Of a stretch of DNA of 64,000 nucleotides, positions 10,576 to 22,873 are shown piece after piece; position 1 is the stretch's first letter; each line of letters starts with the position of its first letter. Where the stretch lies: assembly GCF_028453695.1 (NCBI RefSeq), contig NC_135774.1:16678001-16742000 (forward strand), given 5' to 3'. Under the pieces are notes generated by a model. It had not been told where the DNA came from, did not search any database, and was given only the letters and a program-made list of their open reading frames with translations. A program made the position numbers and the translations under genes. The stretch is from Augochlora pura. Taxonomy: Eukaryota > Arthropoda > Insecta > Hymenoptera > Halictidae.

Positions 10576-13500
10576 GATGCGACGCCATATCGGTCGCTCG
10601 CGTGGTCGTGTATTTTTACATTCCCTGCCTAAATTTCAGATCATCGTGGCTGGAAATCCCGACGAAGCGGGAACGTTTCGTTAAGCAGCTTTGTTGGAAG
10701 TAAAGTGCTATGTGGCCAACACTTATAGCACCGCGTGCACCTGCGAGCTCAGCTAGGTTAACGAGCACAGAATAAATTATAAAGAGTGCAGCGATGACGT
10801 CTTTCCTTTATTCCTATTCCGTTCTTTTCTGTAGTTTGTATTCCCGTCATTCCCGGAGAAAAAAGCGCACCGGTAACTAGGATCATTTCGAGTGCAATGT
10901 ACTTCAAATCTGAATGAATACGTACATTTTGGGGGCACCACTTTATCGGCGTTGGTGATTGCTGTTCACTGATTCCTTTCTTATTGCGTACAATAAACTA
11001 GTTGCACAACGCGCAATTTTTGGGACGATCGAGCAGCAAATTTTGCATACTTTTTCACAAATTGTAGAACATCAAAGAGCTTTGTTTCGAAAAAAAGGAT
11101 TACAAGGTGATTGTACATTTACGTTTATCTGTTAGTTGTATGAGTCATTTAATTGGCTGTTTCTGTTATTTTTGGAGATATTGAAAAACTTTGTTAACAG
11201 AAGCTCATGTTTTTCATTATAATTATACATGTTTTTACAGATTACTTGATGCAGTTCGACATTTTCTATAAAAAGAAATATTGATCTGTATAAATCGAAA
11301 ATTTATTGGTTTGACGAATACTGTAACTTTAATCTCTTAAAGTTTGAATGTGAATTTTACTGTATTCAAATGTACATATTAGGTATATTAAAGTTTTTAG
11401 AATTTGTAAATGTATTTACATGGAGAAATTATACTAAATAGCCGCTGAACTAATGATTTTTCGACATAGATAGACTAATAATATCTCTTTTATTACAATT
11501 TATTCGCGTATAACAATATTTAATGAATAATAATAATTAATATTTTTAGAAATAACTTATAGATAATATAATACAATAATATAACTAATATTTTAAGAAA
11601 TGTATGATGAGCTGGAGATATAAACACATTTATTTAGTAAGAAAAGATTGCCGTATAGGAGAGTCCTTCATTTGAATATAACAGTAGTGTAAATCCACAT
11701 GTTGCGTGGAATAATGAAGTAAGTTCTGAACTTGGACTTCAGTTGCAATGTCAAATAATTTTACAGTTGCTACATTGACCATGTAAAACTCACTCTCATT
11801 TTATTTCAACTTGGTAATTAAAACGACCATATTTAATACTAACTATTTCTATAATTAATTTTAATTATTTTATAATTACATAAACTGTATTTATACATAT
11901 ATTTGTTTTTCCGCGTTGATTTCATTACTAAACGAAAATACTCGAGAAATCGCAAGAATTAGCCAAAAATTTGCATGCGTTGCAATGACGCGTGGAATAG
12001 TTATTGTTAAATGACATCGTATGATATTCATTTTACAATAATAAGACGTTTCCTTTTTGGAAATGTTTGCTATTACTCGGATTAAAATACATAAACTTTG
12101 CGAGCAAATGGAGCTAAAAGTTTAATAGCGATTTAAATAGAATAATATTGAACCGCAAATAGTTTTGCGTAATACAACATCCGCGATTGTTCTTCTTTTA
12201 CCAACTCGTCGTAATCACCAACCTGAAGGAAAAGGTGTGATAGAACGAATGACAATAGCCTCCTCTTTCTTCGTAATCTCCTCTCTCGAACCTCTTCCAG
12301 AGTGAATCTGCTGAATATAAAAGCACCGCAAATCTTCAATTACTTCTCTAAGAGTGGTTGGAGTTTAATCTCTTTGTGCTTTTACATTTCTCGCCGCAAT
12401 CGGGAAACAAACGGTCTTAATGCCTATGCCAGTAAACCCGAGATATCCGATACTGCGCACTTATTGTCTCTGAATTTTTAATAAACAGTACTTTCGCGTT
12501 TGACTGTTCGTTCAACGGCTGTAGTGTTGTCCTCGGTTATCTTCAGATCGCATTTCAAACTCTAAGAAAAAGCTGCAAACATAATAATTATTAACACTAC
12601 TTTTACCACAGTGGTCAGAAGCAGATTTGGCAAACTTTTATTGCGATGACGGTTGAAAGATAAAAAGTGACGAATAAAATTGTATTTGATACTGTCGAAT
12701 AAGTGTCCAATCGAATAAAAAATTAGCTAGCTAAACATTTATCTGGATACGATTTTATTCGAATAGGAATTTATCCGTGCAGAAACTTTATAAGGCAAAA
12801 TTTGACAATGGGAGCAATGGTTTACAGAGAATAATCTGATTTGAAAAATGGAAAATTTGATTTGGAAAGGCTCAATTTAATTAGAAAGAAAGTAAACGTA
12901 TAGTTTGGATGAGGATGAATTTGGAGTGCAAAACTTGTGTTCCGTTTATTATTCATGCTACCATATTTATAAATATCAGACATTTCGCAATAATTTTAGA
13001 ATAAACTTGCTGAAAGAAATTGCATATAACGTGACTGATGAAGTAGTTACTTTGATATAAAAAATTTATCCTATACTAAGAAGACAAGAAAATAAAGTTT
13101 GAAGAGTAAAAATCCAATTTACGAGAAATTATTTGAATGAGGTATACTTTTGCAAAGAAAATCTCAAACTGTCGCGAAGCGAAGATGTCAAACTTTCTGA
13201 GATGGTATTATCCTCTTTATACGTCAATAGATTTCGTTTAATCTGTTCGTCTGGAAAACGACGGATTATTAACCAAAGAAAATATTGTACCAGTTTATCT
13301 TCCTCGGAATCCAAGTAAACACTGTCGCGTTTGTCTTCATTAAAAGTTACTGGGATCCAAGTCTCCGGGCTATTCGACTGTTTTGGAAACGACCACGATG
13401 GGAAGAGTTATGTAGGACTCCTGCAAACAGCAAAATGTGGAAATAAAGGAAACCATCTGCGATCGAGATATCGGAAGCCATGTAGCGTTCCGCAATCGTT

Positions 13501-16324
13501 GCTTTTCAAGCACACTCTTCCGGCAGAATCGCGCTTGAATATGTCGTCGAAGACGATAGTTCCATTCAATGTCATTTTGTTCACAGCATTTCTTCCTTTT
13601 CGAATTTTACAAAAAGAAAGAAATATTGTGTGATCTACGATAAATGATAATGTTGGTCGTTGTAGAAGTATTCAAAACCAAATATCTCTTAAATTATGTA
13701 CTTTCCTGTCAATGTAATTGCTTACTCTTGTAGTAGTTATACGATTGTGTAAATATCCACGTATAAATATGTCAAGGTTATGTCAAGCTTATGTAAAATC
13801 AAATTATTAAAATCAAAGTATTTCATATTGTTTTCAGGCATAATTAAATTTATATTTATCAAATAACACATATTAAATGTTTTTACCACTTTAAAATGCT
13901 TTTGCACTTTAAAATACTTCTTAGTTTCTCAAATGTAATTTGATCAGTATTATAAATGTACAAAGAAACAATTTGTCAGAGACAGCATAAGAAATCAAAT
14001 TAATTGATATTTTTGTGGCATATTAAATTTATAAACGATAGAACGATGATCTTCCTAGAATGATATAGGCGTATGTTACTTAGATTCTGATTTTCTAAAC
14101 GTTCCAAAACAATTATGAAAGCGCGGCGCTTATAATTTCGACACTTTGAAAGTCGTGTAAAAATGTCGTTATTTATAATGCGGATAGGTATTCATTAGAG
14201 CACGTGAACAATTTACTCTACGATGCACAACACATTAAATCCCGCGTTCCACTCTAACGGTTGTTGGATTACGCTCGTTAATCTTTGAAGGGCAGAGGTG
14301 AAGTTTCCCCTAAAACGATCGATTCGATTATCGCGATTCACCTACGTAAAAACCATGAATTAGCCTCGTAAGGTGAACGTGAGACGTGTGAAAGTACCTA
14401 AACTACGCTGACGGCACCCTAATCCTCCGATGTTACTCTTCGCCCATACAAGATCAGATCTCGTCTAGATCGAGCTTTGCTTTAATTAAACGGGATCGTT
14501 TCTCCTGGGATGAAGGAAGAGTGCCCGTCGCGACGGTGCAAGACAAGATGAACAGTATTAAACAGACCACGGCTTCGGTTCAACAATGTCGAGGAACATC
14601 TTGTAATTTATGACAAGATGTGAATAAATGAAGATATTCGCTCAAAGGTGTCTTACAGACATGATACGGATGTTACAGGGTAATTAATTTAAATCGATCC
14701 GGTCAAATATCTTCGAGGCCCTTGATGACACTAGAAAACGTTTCAAACGCAATTTGAATGGTTTTAGGGGGCACGTTAATCTGATATTCCCGAGATTTTT
14801 CATCATATATATATTTAATATACTAATCGATTCAACTCGTCATTCTCTTCACAAAAATACTAAAGCATTTATTGCGAAAAATCATTCGTTTAGAAGATAT
14901 TTGAATTTTTGGCATGGTGTTAGCACTTACTTATCTAAAGTTGATGTTCAAAAATACAACCTTCACCATTATACTACCAAAAAATCATTCAAACAAGATT
15001 TGTACATTTTTTACGTAGAATATGATTACGGAAAGAAGATATAGTTTTATGATAAAAAAGAAACTAAATGTCTTTGGAATAACATTGAAAATACCGACGC
15101 ATTAAAAAATTAATAGTGCCATTATTTGACTCCTCACTCGAAATATTAAAGGACATGCGTTAGTTCGATTTTTTTAAAGTCGCGTGTTTGGGAGATTTTT
15201 TAAAATCTCAACTTGAATGGGATATTCTGTATATCTTATTATCAAAGCAATTCAGTAGAACTCAATCAATATATTATACGAAGATTTATTAGTCATAATG
15301 CATGAATTTATTTATTAGACAATGCAATACACATACCATAATACATTCGTAAGAGCATCAGTAATATTTGATATACGTTTAAAGGTGATAGTTCCTCCAT
15401 GAACATTTTGTTAAAGTACAATATAAATTCGTCCTTTAATGAAATGTATTAAGTTTTATTGTCCATGAATTGAAATATTTTTCAACAGAATTGGCAACAT
15501 TTCTGAAAAATATAAAATATAGAAAGTATAAAATATAAAAATGTTACGATTTTATATATTTATTAAGAAAATTGATAAAATAAATGAGGAGGTAGGAGAA
15601 TGTAAAAATTTCGTTACACTATTTACAATTTATGGAATCTATTGAAACAAGAGATACATTTTCATTTTACTCTTCTTTTGTATAATTATATAATAATAAG
15701 AATGTACATTTACCGAATTACTTAACATATTTACTCTTACTCGTATCAGCCGAATTTTCGTTGTAAAACTTAATTCATATTTACCTCATGAATAAAACTT
15801 ATTTCAAAAATTGTATTTAAGATGATGGTGTATTTGCAAACATGCTATACGCTCAATCGAAATCACTGTTATTATCATTCTTAAGAAATTACTTGCATTA
15901 GTTAATTAAACAGCCGTTTTTCGCAGCAAGGTGTCCCTTGCTCTTATAATGGCTCTCTGTAAAATTGTGAAGTTTCAAGATTACCTAATGAAGGTTAATC
16001 GTCGTGCTAATAGAGTCGTTATCCAACTCTCGCCCAAGTTGGTAAACTCCTACCGGAATGATGCACGACTGATAATTAAGAAAATTCTCTTCAGCAGTAC
16101 AGTAAAGTGATATTAAACGGCCCGATTTTCTCTCAGGTACATTCTCTTTAACTATTGTTTGCTAATTCCGTTTACTGTGAAAATTGTCCGGAAACTACAT
16201 GTGCTTCTTCTTCTAATAAGTGTCACTCGAATAAACACGACGTATCTGTTTCCATTTCCGAGGAATGCATCTACCAAATACTATTTATAATACTCGTTAA
16301 CCTATAAATATTCCGATTCAAATA
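10576..16324. other. Long non-coding stretch
   Basis: No exon or element with clear ends was recognised in about 5.7 kb. GC-richer patches lie around 10590-10800 and 14090-14600. Open frames such as 12133-12339 (minus), 13331-13633 (+) and 14754-15044 (+) show no domain, no biased composition and no convincing splice sites. I regard them as chance. Confidence 0.4.
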
Positions 16325-16732
16325 TTAGGTTGGTAAGAAAATAATGTCGGTTTCCAAACTGTATCTTTGAATCGACATATCACAAATTGGAATAAGTTTT
16401 TTTATTCAAAATAAGATCCATTACAATCCACATATTTTTGCCAATAAATTGACAGTTTGTTCATTCCAATAGCGTAAAATTCTGTTGTTATGGAATTGAT
16501 AAATTCTTCGAATGAATATTGTACACACTTGCTTGGTGTCCATTACAAAGTCAATAATTTCAAGTCAGCACAAATTAACAGTACAAACGAAAGCATACCT
16601 TTCAGCATGCAGCACGACATCTACACTGTAAGATGACATTAGAAGGTAAACAGAAAAAAGTGAATTGTTATCCCAAAACATGCGTCAAAGTTCGAAAGTT
16701 CGAAAACCGACATTATTTTCTTACCAACCTAA
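16325..16732 (-). mobile_element. Internally deleted mariner element
   Basis: The 408-bp unit is flanked by TA on both sides (16323-16324 and 16733-16734). Both ends begin TTAGGTTGGTAAGAAAATAA when read inward, with about 28-30 bp of near-identical inverted repeat. TTAGGTTGG with a TA duplication is the usual form of mariner ends. The interior keeps a piece resembling the end of a mariner transposase on the minus strand (see separate entry) but lacks the rest, so this is a non-autonomous deletion derivative. Confidence 0.93.
16397..16530 (-). pseudogene. C-terminal fragment of a mariner transposase
   Basis: On the minus strand this reads about 39 codons, including EEFINSITTEFYAIG and NKLSIYWQKYVDCNGSYFE, followed by a stop shortly before the TIR. 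This resembles the usual mariner C-terminus, in which a W-x-K-C-I-D-x-x-G-x-Y motif precedes the stop. The N-terminal DNA-binding region and the whole DDD catalytic core are deleted. The frame position relative to the TIR supports it being the authentic 3' end. Similarity was judged by eye. Confidence 0.65.
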
Positions 16733-18654
16733 TAATTACTTTTTATTAAGCTACATAATTTTTATGGAATTTATTGCACTAGCTTTCTTTTCTCGAGTAG
16801 GATGGATCCAAAGAGATTGAGAAATCTGAAATTTTTTGCTTATTATCACATTTTAATTAATGGCCTATTGTCACTCCTGATTCCCAGAAAACGTAATTAC
16901 CGATCAAATTTCACGCAAAGCTAAACGCTGATTCAAGTAAATTATTCTTGGTCAGAGAAAAGACAATAACATTCAACGAAGCGTGACTACAGGAGTTTAT
17001 TAGAGAATTCGGCTTTTCCCGTTGCAACGAATCGTCGAAGCGGTAGGTGCGCGCTAATCGAAAGGATTAATTATTAACGGGCAGCCATTAATCCTTCGCT
17101 GGAATTGATTCCTCGATTCATGAATTCTACAGTGGTCTCGATCCCCGAAGCTTTTTCATCTTTCGAGACTGCTGATCGTAATGCTTATATTCTCGTAATT
17201 TCTTGCTGCGTTTTTAAAGCCTCGTAAAAAGAACAGTTACCAATAAAGTCGTTTTCCGACCATATCGCTCGGTTTTCTTGCAGTCTGTACAAAAATGTTA
17301 TTCCCCTCTATCGTTTCGTTTATGCTCACGGCAAAAACCAATTCGCTTACGGTTGCTACTTAAAAGGAAATATTCTCTCACGAAGAATTCAAAATGAACG
17401 TTACGAATATTATTTATTATTATTTATTAAACTAATCTTGTTTTCAGCTTACATTTTGTAGTTAAGATACTGGATGCAAACATATTAAAATAAAGAAGAT
17501 CCCACATGGAAGAATTTAGGTTAATACATAAAATTCTGACTCTAGGCATGCGTTGAATTTTTTATGTAACAACATTCAAAATTATGTTTTACAAGCATCG
17601 TGCGACTGTTAACATAATTACGGGTGTTTTGCTAATTTAAAACAAGAAATTAAGAATTTTCTTATTTAACATAAGTTTGGTTATGATCTTAACCAAAATA
17701 GCAAATTAAATTACTCTAACTCTAATTAGTGTAATTAATATAATTGATGTGAATCATTGTATAAACCCCAACACGTTATTATTAATCACCAGTTAATCGA
17801 TTTACTTATTATTCTTATGCAGATTGTAGATGTTATAGGAATAATAATTTATTATTTAGGACATATCGAACAGTAATTAATTGCATTTGGCATATCGAAT
17901 AGATAAGATTGGTAAAAATAGTATTCAAAACGGATTATTATATATCTACAATATTTTTGAGAGTTTTCAACGTTTTCTGTGTTTTATCCTGAATCAAATT
18001 TTACGAGGCACTGACAGTCTCACATTTTCATTTTGAAACAGATTTTATGAACAACGTTCCAACGTTACGCGTGCTATTCGTCGAGCAAGTCTCAGCTTCG
18101 TGAACCTCGCCGAATTTTACACGTTCACCTTATTAAAGTCTGCGAGAATTCGCGCCAATCTTCTGCCCCGTAAAATTCACATCGATATCGAAAACACTTA
18201 GAATTCCCTAGACGGAAGTATTGATTAATGATTCGGCCGTCACATTCATCACAAATCGGACGGTTCGTTTTAAGTCGGTTGAGCAATCAGTTATTTTCTA
18301 ATTATCAAATCATCGTTCGTTCTGGCAGCTGTCCAATCTGACAAAGAAATAATTATCGCGGGAAATGGAAGAACACGTCGTCGCCCTGCATTTCGAAAGT
18401 AGCTAACGGACGGGTTCCAATCCTCCTCTGCGTCAGAAATCCCCTTGAAATTGACCTGGATCTTTCCCAATTCACCACTCCGAATTCTCCATTTTAATTT
18501 GTGAGCGTCTCGTTCTTTCTATCGGGTGGGCTTTCTTTCCCTGGGAACGAAACAGGTTCCTCGAAGCTCGCGAATCAGTGGAAGCCGAAGTTCCGCTCTG
18601 AAATATGCGCTTCTCCGCGGTGCACTGTTCGGCACGAATTCGAGCCGAACCGAG
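16733..18654. other. Non-coding DNA
   Basis: AT-rich sequence with somewhat GC-richer patches near 17000-17300 and 18040-18650. No exon, RNA gene or element end was recognised. Confidence 0.4.
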
Positions 18655-18722
18655 CCTATCCTATCCTATCCTATCCTATCCTATCCTATCCTAGCCTAGT
18701 CTACCATACCCTAGCCTAGCCC
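18655..18722. repeat. Pentanucleotide repeat (CCTAT)n with CCTAG variants
   Basis: Seven exact CCTAT copies (18655-18689) are followed by degenerate units, including CCTAG, TCTAC, CATAC and CCCAG. The unit is one base from CCTAA, the C-rich strand of the common insect telomere repeat TTAGG. The exact copies are all CCTAT, so ordinary microsatellite expansion is the simpler explanation. Confidence 0.9.
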
Positions 18723-20020
18723 AGCCGCGCGAAATATCGAGGCAGTAATTAGACTGAAGGAGCACGGCCGTGTTGCGTCGTGTACACGTGTCACTAGTGG
18801 TGCAGTAGCAATGATTCACGGTCTTCTTTGTTATCACCGTCTCCCACGCGAGCTCATTCTTTTCTTTTCCTTTCCCCTTCCCCCTTCTTTTTTTCATACT
18901 CGTCCGGTACATGCCGAGCTATGTAGCCCTTTATTTACAAAAAGAGAAACGCAAGCCCTGAGTTTGCATAAAAACATAGGTGATGCGTAGCGGAAAAACG
19001 AGCCGCTTTTGTCCGATAAACAGACCACGCTGCATTCTACCCCAATTCGTTATCTTGTCGCCCCGTATCTCTAATATAATTTTATTCTGTAAATCATGCG
19101 ATTTTGTAAATTAGCGTATTATGTTATCGTAATCTTGTTATACCGTAATCGTTTCGTATCTTTTTAGGTTGAATTATGTATCGCTTTTTATGAACTATGA
19201 ACACTTACCGTAGATTTTATGGTCGCTACGTAATAGCTAAACCACGAATCTTTATGCGAATCAAATTCCCTCGGTCTTTATTGCATCTGCAATTGGAAAC
19301 ATTTTTATCGTTGGCGACTTTAATACATTAACGCTGTAAGGACATTATTAAATGTTAATCTATATTTAGTTAATAGATGAATCAGTAGTCCAATAGTGAC
19401 GACTATTCTGCAAAAAAAGTTATGAAAATGAATTCGGAAGTATTTATCAAAGTAATACGAAATTTTATTGAAATGTTAACGATCTATAAATTTTCTTAAC
19501 ATTTGTTCGTAAGTGTATGTATATCAAACATTTGAATCGTAGTATAGTGTGTTTAAATATTTAACACCAGTTTACTGGATTTACTATAATATTACGTTCA
19601 TTTTCTCGTTTCATTGGAAGAAAAAGAAGTTTTCATGAATTCGCAGTTTGTGGGTGAAGCAGAGAAAATTTTCACACGTCGGGTATCCTTGACCTGAAGG
19701 TATGAACTCTCAAGAGAGCTTCTCACTTTTAAAGTGCGCTCTATAGAGTTCATATCGAACCCTTCGTGACCATTTGCACAGCTCTGTGTCCTGAAAAAAA
19801 AAATGAAAGACTTTTCTTGACCGTAATTATGTATAAAATGAAGACTGACAGATTGAAAGAATAGAATTTCTCAACAACATGAGAAAGTTGAAATTCGTCG
19901 TTGCAGTCTACATAGAACGATGTTATACGGTAGAAGCTCATTTATCCGGTCCTCCAATATCAGAATTTTGTATTATTCAAGTATGTCTGTCGTGCAATCA
20001 GCTCAATCTAAGACAACGCA
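18723..20020. other. Non-coding DNA
   Basis: Nothing recognised beyond a pyrimidine-rich run near 18855-18895. Short open frames lack any domain. Confidence 0.4.
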
Positions 20021-20841
20021 TACAGTGGGGAACAAAATTGTGTAAACACTTTTAACCCTTTCGGTACGATCGTTCTGTCCGCTGTGACAGTGTGTTTTTT
20101 CGCACAGTTTCGCACTGTATCACAATTTTCACACGAAAATTCTCACATGGTCAGTGGTCCTGTATATAAAGATTGTCCTAAGTGTTGAATACAAACTGTG
20201 CTTAATAAAACAGTGTTTTTTAAAAACTAAAAGCGTTTCTTCCAGCTTTGATATTGAGAGATATAAAACTCTGTTATTTATACCAGTAATCGCATAGACA
20301 ACGGATATATCCGTCGCTCGTCCATATCGGTCGTCGCATGGATGCCGGATATATCCGGCATTCGTGTCGAAAGGATTGCAATAGTGTAACTTCTTTAAAA
20401 TTGGTCTAAATGACTTGCATTTTTTTATAAATGTTAAAGTACTGTCGTTTTTTCACTTTTTTTTCTAAGTCTGTAATGAAAATCTAAAACATGCAGTTGG
20501 TACTTTTTAGTAACTTATATGCACACTGAACATTTCATTATAATCAGTTCATCCTGGCATGAGCTGTAAAAAACAAAAGCGAAATCACAGTTTTTCGCGA
20601 ATATCAACCAAAAACAGATCATTTTTACACGTACAAATTTTCATTGTAGGCTCAAATAAAAAAGCTAAAGACAACAGTTTTTTAAACATTTTTCTTATTC
20701 TGAGCAATAGTAAAATTTAGGAAAAAGTATTACAGTCATTGTAAAGTCAACTAATCCCTCTAACATTTATAATTCAAATCACTTAGATGAGTTTCAAAAA
20801 AGTTATTTTAAAAGCGTTTACTTAATTTTGCTCACATTGTA
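20021..20841. mobile_element. Non-autonomous Tc1-type element carrying a nested TTAA element
   Basis: The left end reads TACAGTGGGGAACAAAATTG. The right end, reverse complemented, reads TACAATGTGAGCAAAATTAA. Both start with TA and both continue to a (G)TAAACNCTTTTAA block. After skipping the insert at 20052-20377, the left arm continues to match the right arm: TAACTTCTTTAAAATTGG aligns with ATAACTTTTTTGAAACTC, then both reach TTATAAATGTTA. The TIRs are therefore roughly 110-120 bp, interrupted on the left by the nested element. About 500 bp remain once the insert is removed, with no transposase. A homologous right end is at 63645-63803. Confidence 0.82.
20052..20377. mobile_element. TTAA-type miniature element nested in a Tc1-type TIR
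   Basis: The left end TTAACCCTTTCGGTACGATC is opposed by a right end whose reverse complement starts with a mutated TTAA and then reads ATCCTTTCGACACGAATG. Near the right end are two palindromes: 14 bp at 20301-20314 and 18 bp at 20343-20360, centred on GATATATC, with centres 44 bp apart. The same layout appears at 27270-27348. It splits the left TIR of the 20021-20841 element. No coding capacity is seen. The exact right border is uncertain by a few bases. Confidence 0.7.
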
Positions 20842-22570
20842 CACAACACTATTTAAATACTGTACATATTAATAACTATAAAATCTGACTATAAATAAAT
20901 AATTATTGTATTATCCGTACATTTATGTATGTTACAAATTAATGATGTAAACAGGTCTGAGTAAATTTGAACTTTCGTTTCGATATAAAGATTTGAATTA
21001 GGTTAGGTTGTATATAAAAAAGATCGAGGAAATATCTAAAAAGTTATAAAATGATCGTTTAACCGTATCCGTATAATCGAAAAGGCCCGAGGCATGTTTT
21101 ATAGAAATTGAAAGATAATTATGTTACAATTTGTTTGTTTCTGACGGAAAAAGCTCGATAAAATATTTGATCGTATTTCGCATATTTCCGCATTTTCGAA
21201 TAAATTCATATGCGAATAAAGTTCGCAAGCTATGCACGAAATTTATTGTGTGCAGCATCCGGCATGCGAAAAGAATATTGATATCTATTTCGTGTACTGA
21301 ATGAAATGAAACTGGAACGCTTTAGAGCGAGAATTTTTAGAAACTCCCACGCATTAAAATGCTGTGGCTTAATCAAGAGAACCATATGAAACATCAGCTC
21401 AAAGGGAATCGTACTGGCACGGCAAAGGTGCATCAGAGGCCACGATTAAATCTCTCAGTGCCCGATGCGCTTTTATCGAATCGACGGCACTTGTTTATAA
21501 ATATCCCAGAATATTACCTACTCCGACAATATTTTCACTAACACGGGCATTTCCTGTAAAATCAAATAAACCTATCGCTCTGCTTCTAGAATTTAAAAAC
21601 CGAATTCCGTATTGCCAAAATTGAAAAATACAGATATATATATTAAGCAAATACTTTGAATAACAATATAATGATTTTGTGCATTATATTTTATATACCT
21701 TTGAAAGTATTGGCGATAATATTGGCGATAGTACAGTTCCTATTCATGTCACTATTCATGTTCCTATTCATGAGGAATTTTTCATACAAAAATACCTAAA
21801 AAGTAATGCTGTATGATTGTATATGAAAAGCTCTTGCATCACGGCATTAAATTAATCCTTCACTATTACACTTTTTATGTAATACTTTTACTCAGTGATC
21901 CCATATTGGATCACTGAGATCCAATTCAAAAACTAGCAATAGTGATGGGACCCAAAATTTTGAAAACATAATTTGAACATACATTAGAACTCGATATTTC
22001 ACTTGTAAGTATTTTGAATTAATTGTTAATTTTATTTTTCTCGTGACAATATCACTTTCCACAAAAATTTAACATGATTATTAATGAATTATTTAAATTA
22101 CGTGTAATTAGATATGCATAATATAGCTACAAACCAAGTATAATTTGACAATAGAAAGATTCATAATTTTTGAGATAATTCTAATATCCCGTTCATAATA
22201 GTTCTGTTCTAAATAAATAAAATTAATATTAAAATTTGTCACTTTATTTAATTTCGTTATTTTTATTTGTTTTTATCATATTTCTTATTTTGTTTAATCA
22301 TTCTCTGGTCAATCTAAGTGCTGCTACCTATTGTTCGTATATCAAAAATTCATCGAAGAAAAGTTGTGTTCGCATTGCGTAACATGTTTTCAAAGAAAAG
22401 TCGATTTACATCGGATGGTTTCTGAATCGTCCGTTTGTTCTGTTCGAGTCTCTGTAAAACTTTCATTACGCCAATGTGACGAGAATTATACGGTGAAGCG
22501 TGCAGGCCGGCAAATAAACGAATAAATGAATAAGTATCAGTTTCTGATAGCAGTCTCCTTTGATCCGCAG
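20842..22570. other. Non-coding DNA leading to the igl exon
   Basis: AT-rich intronic or upstream sequence. The last 20 bases before the exon include a short pyrimidine stretch and end in CCGCAG, a good 3' splice site. No earlier exon was recognised. Confidence 0.45.
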
Positions 22571-22873
22571 ATATTCCCAAAGCGTCGGAAAACAGTTCAG
22601 AGAAGGTAGAGACACAGGAGACCAAACAAGAGAAAACAGAGGCGAAGGAGCAGGAACCGAGCGAGCCGAAGGAGGAGGAAGAGGAGAACGAAGGCGAAGC
22701 CGCGGATAAAGAGAGGGCAGAGGCTGCTACAAGGATACAGGCGGCATTCCGTGGCCACCACGCTAGAAAGAGTATGAAAGAAACTGAATCTTCTGCGAAG
22801 CAGACGGGGACCAAATCCAACTCGGAGCCGACCAAAGAACAACTTCAGGCAGAGTTCCGCGCCGACGACAAGG
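22571..22873 (+). CDS. igl: Internal coding exon of an Igloo/neurogranin-like IQ protein
   Basis: Proteins of this family store calmodulin at low calcium and release it when calcium rises or after phosphorylation, mainly at neuronal membranes. The 303-bp exon follows a CCGCAG acceptor and ends before GTAAGTG. It opens with two bases of a split codon, gives 100 complete codons, and leaves one base (phase 1) that joins in frame to 39956. Residues 10-50 are very acidic and rich in Glu and Lys. Residues 55-66 form an IQ motif, IQAAFRGHHARK, which fits IQxxxRGxxxR. A second polar acidic stretch follows to FRADDK. The position that is the protein kinase C serine in neurogranin is Ala here (IQAAF rather than IQASF). 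The upstream exon with the start codon was not identified. A generic IQ protein remains possible, but the pairing with the second IQ exon favours igl. Confidence 0.82.
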
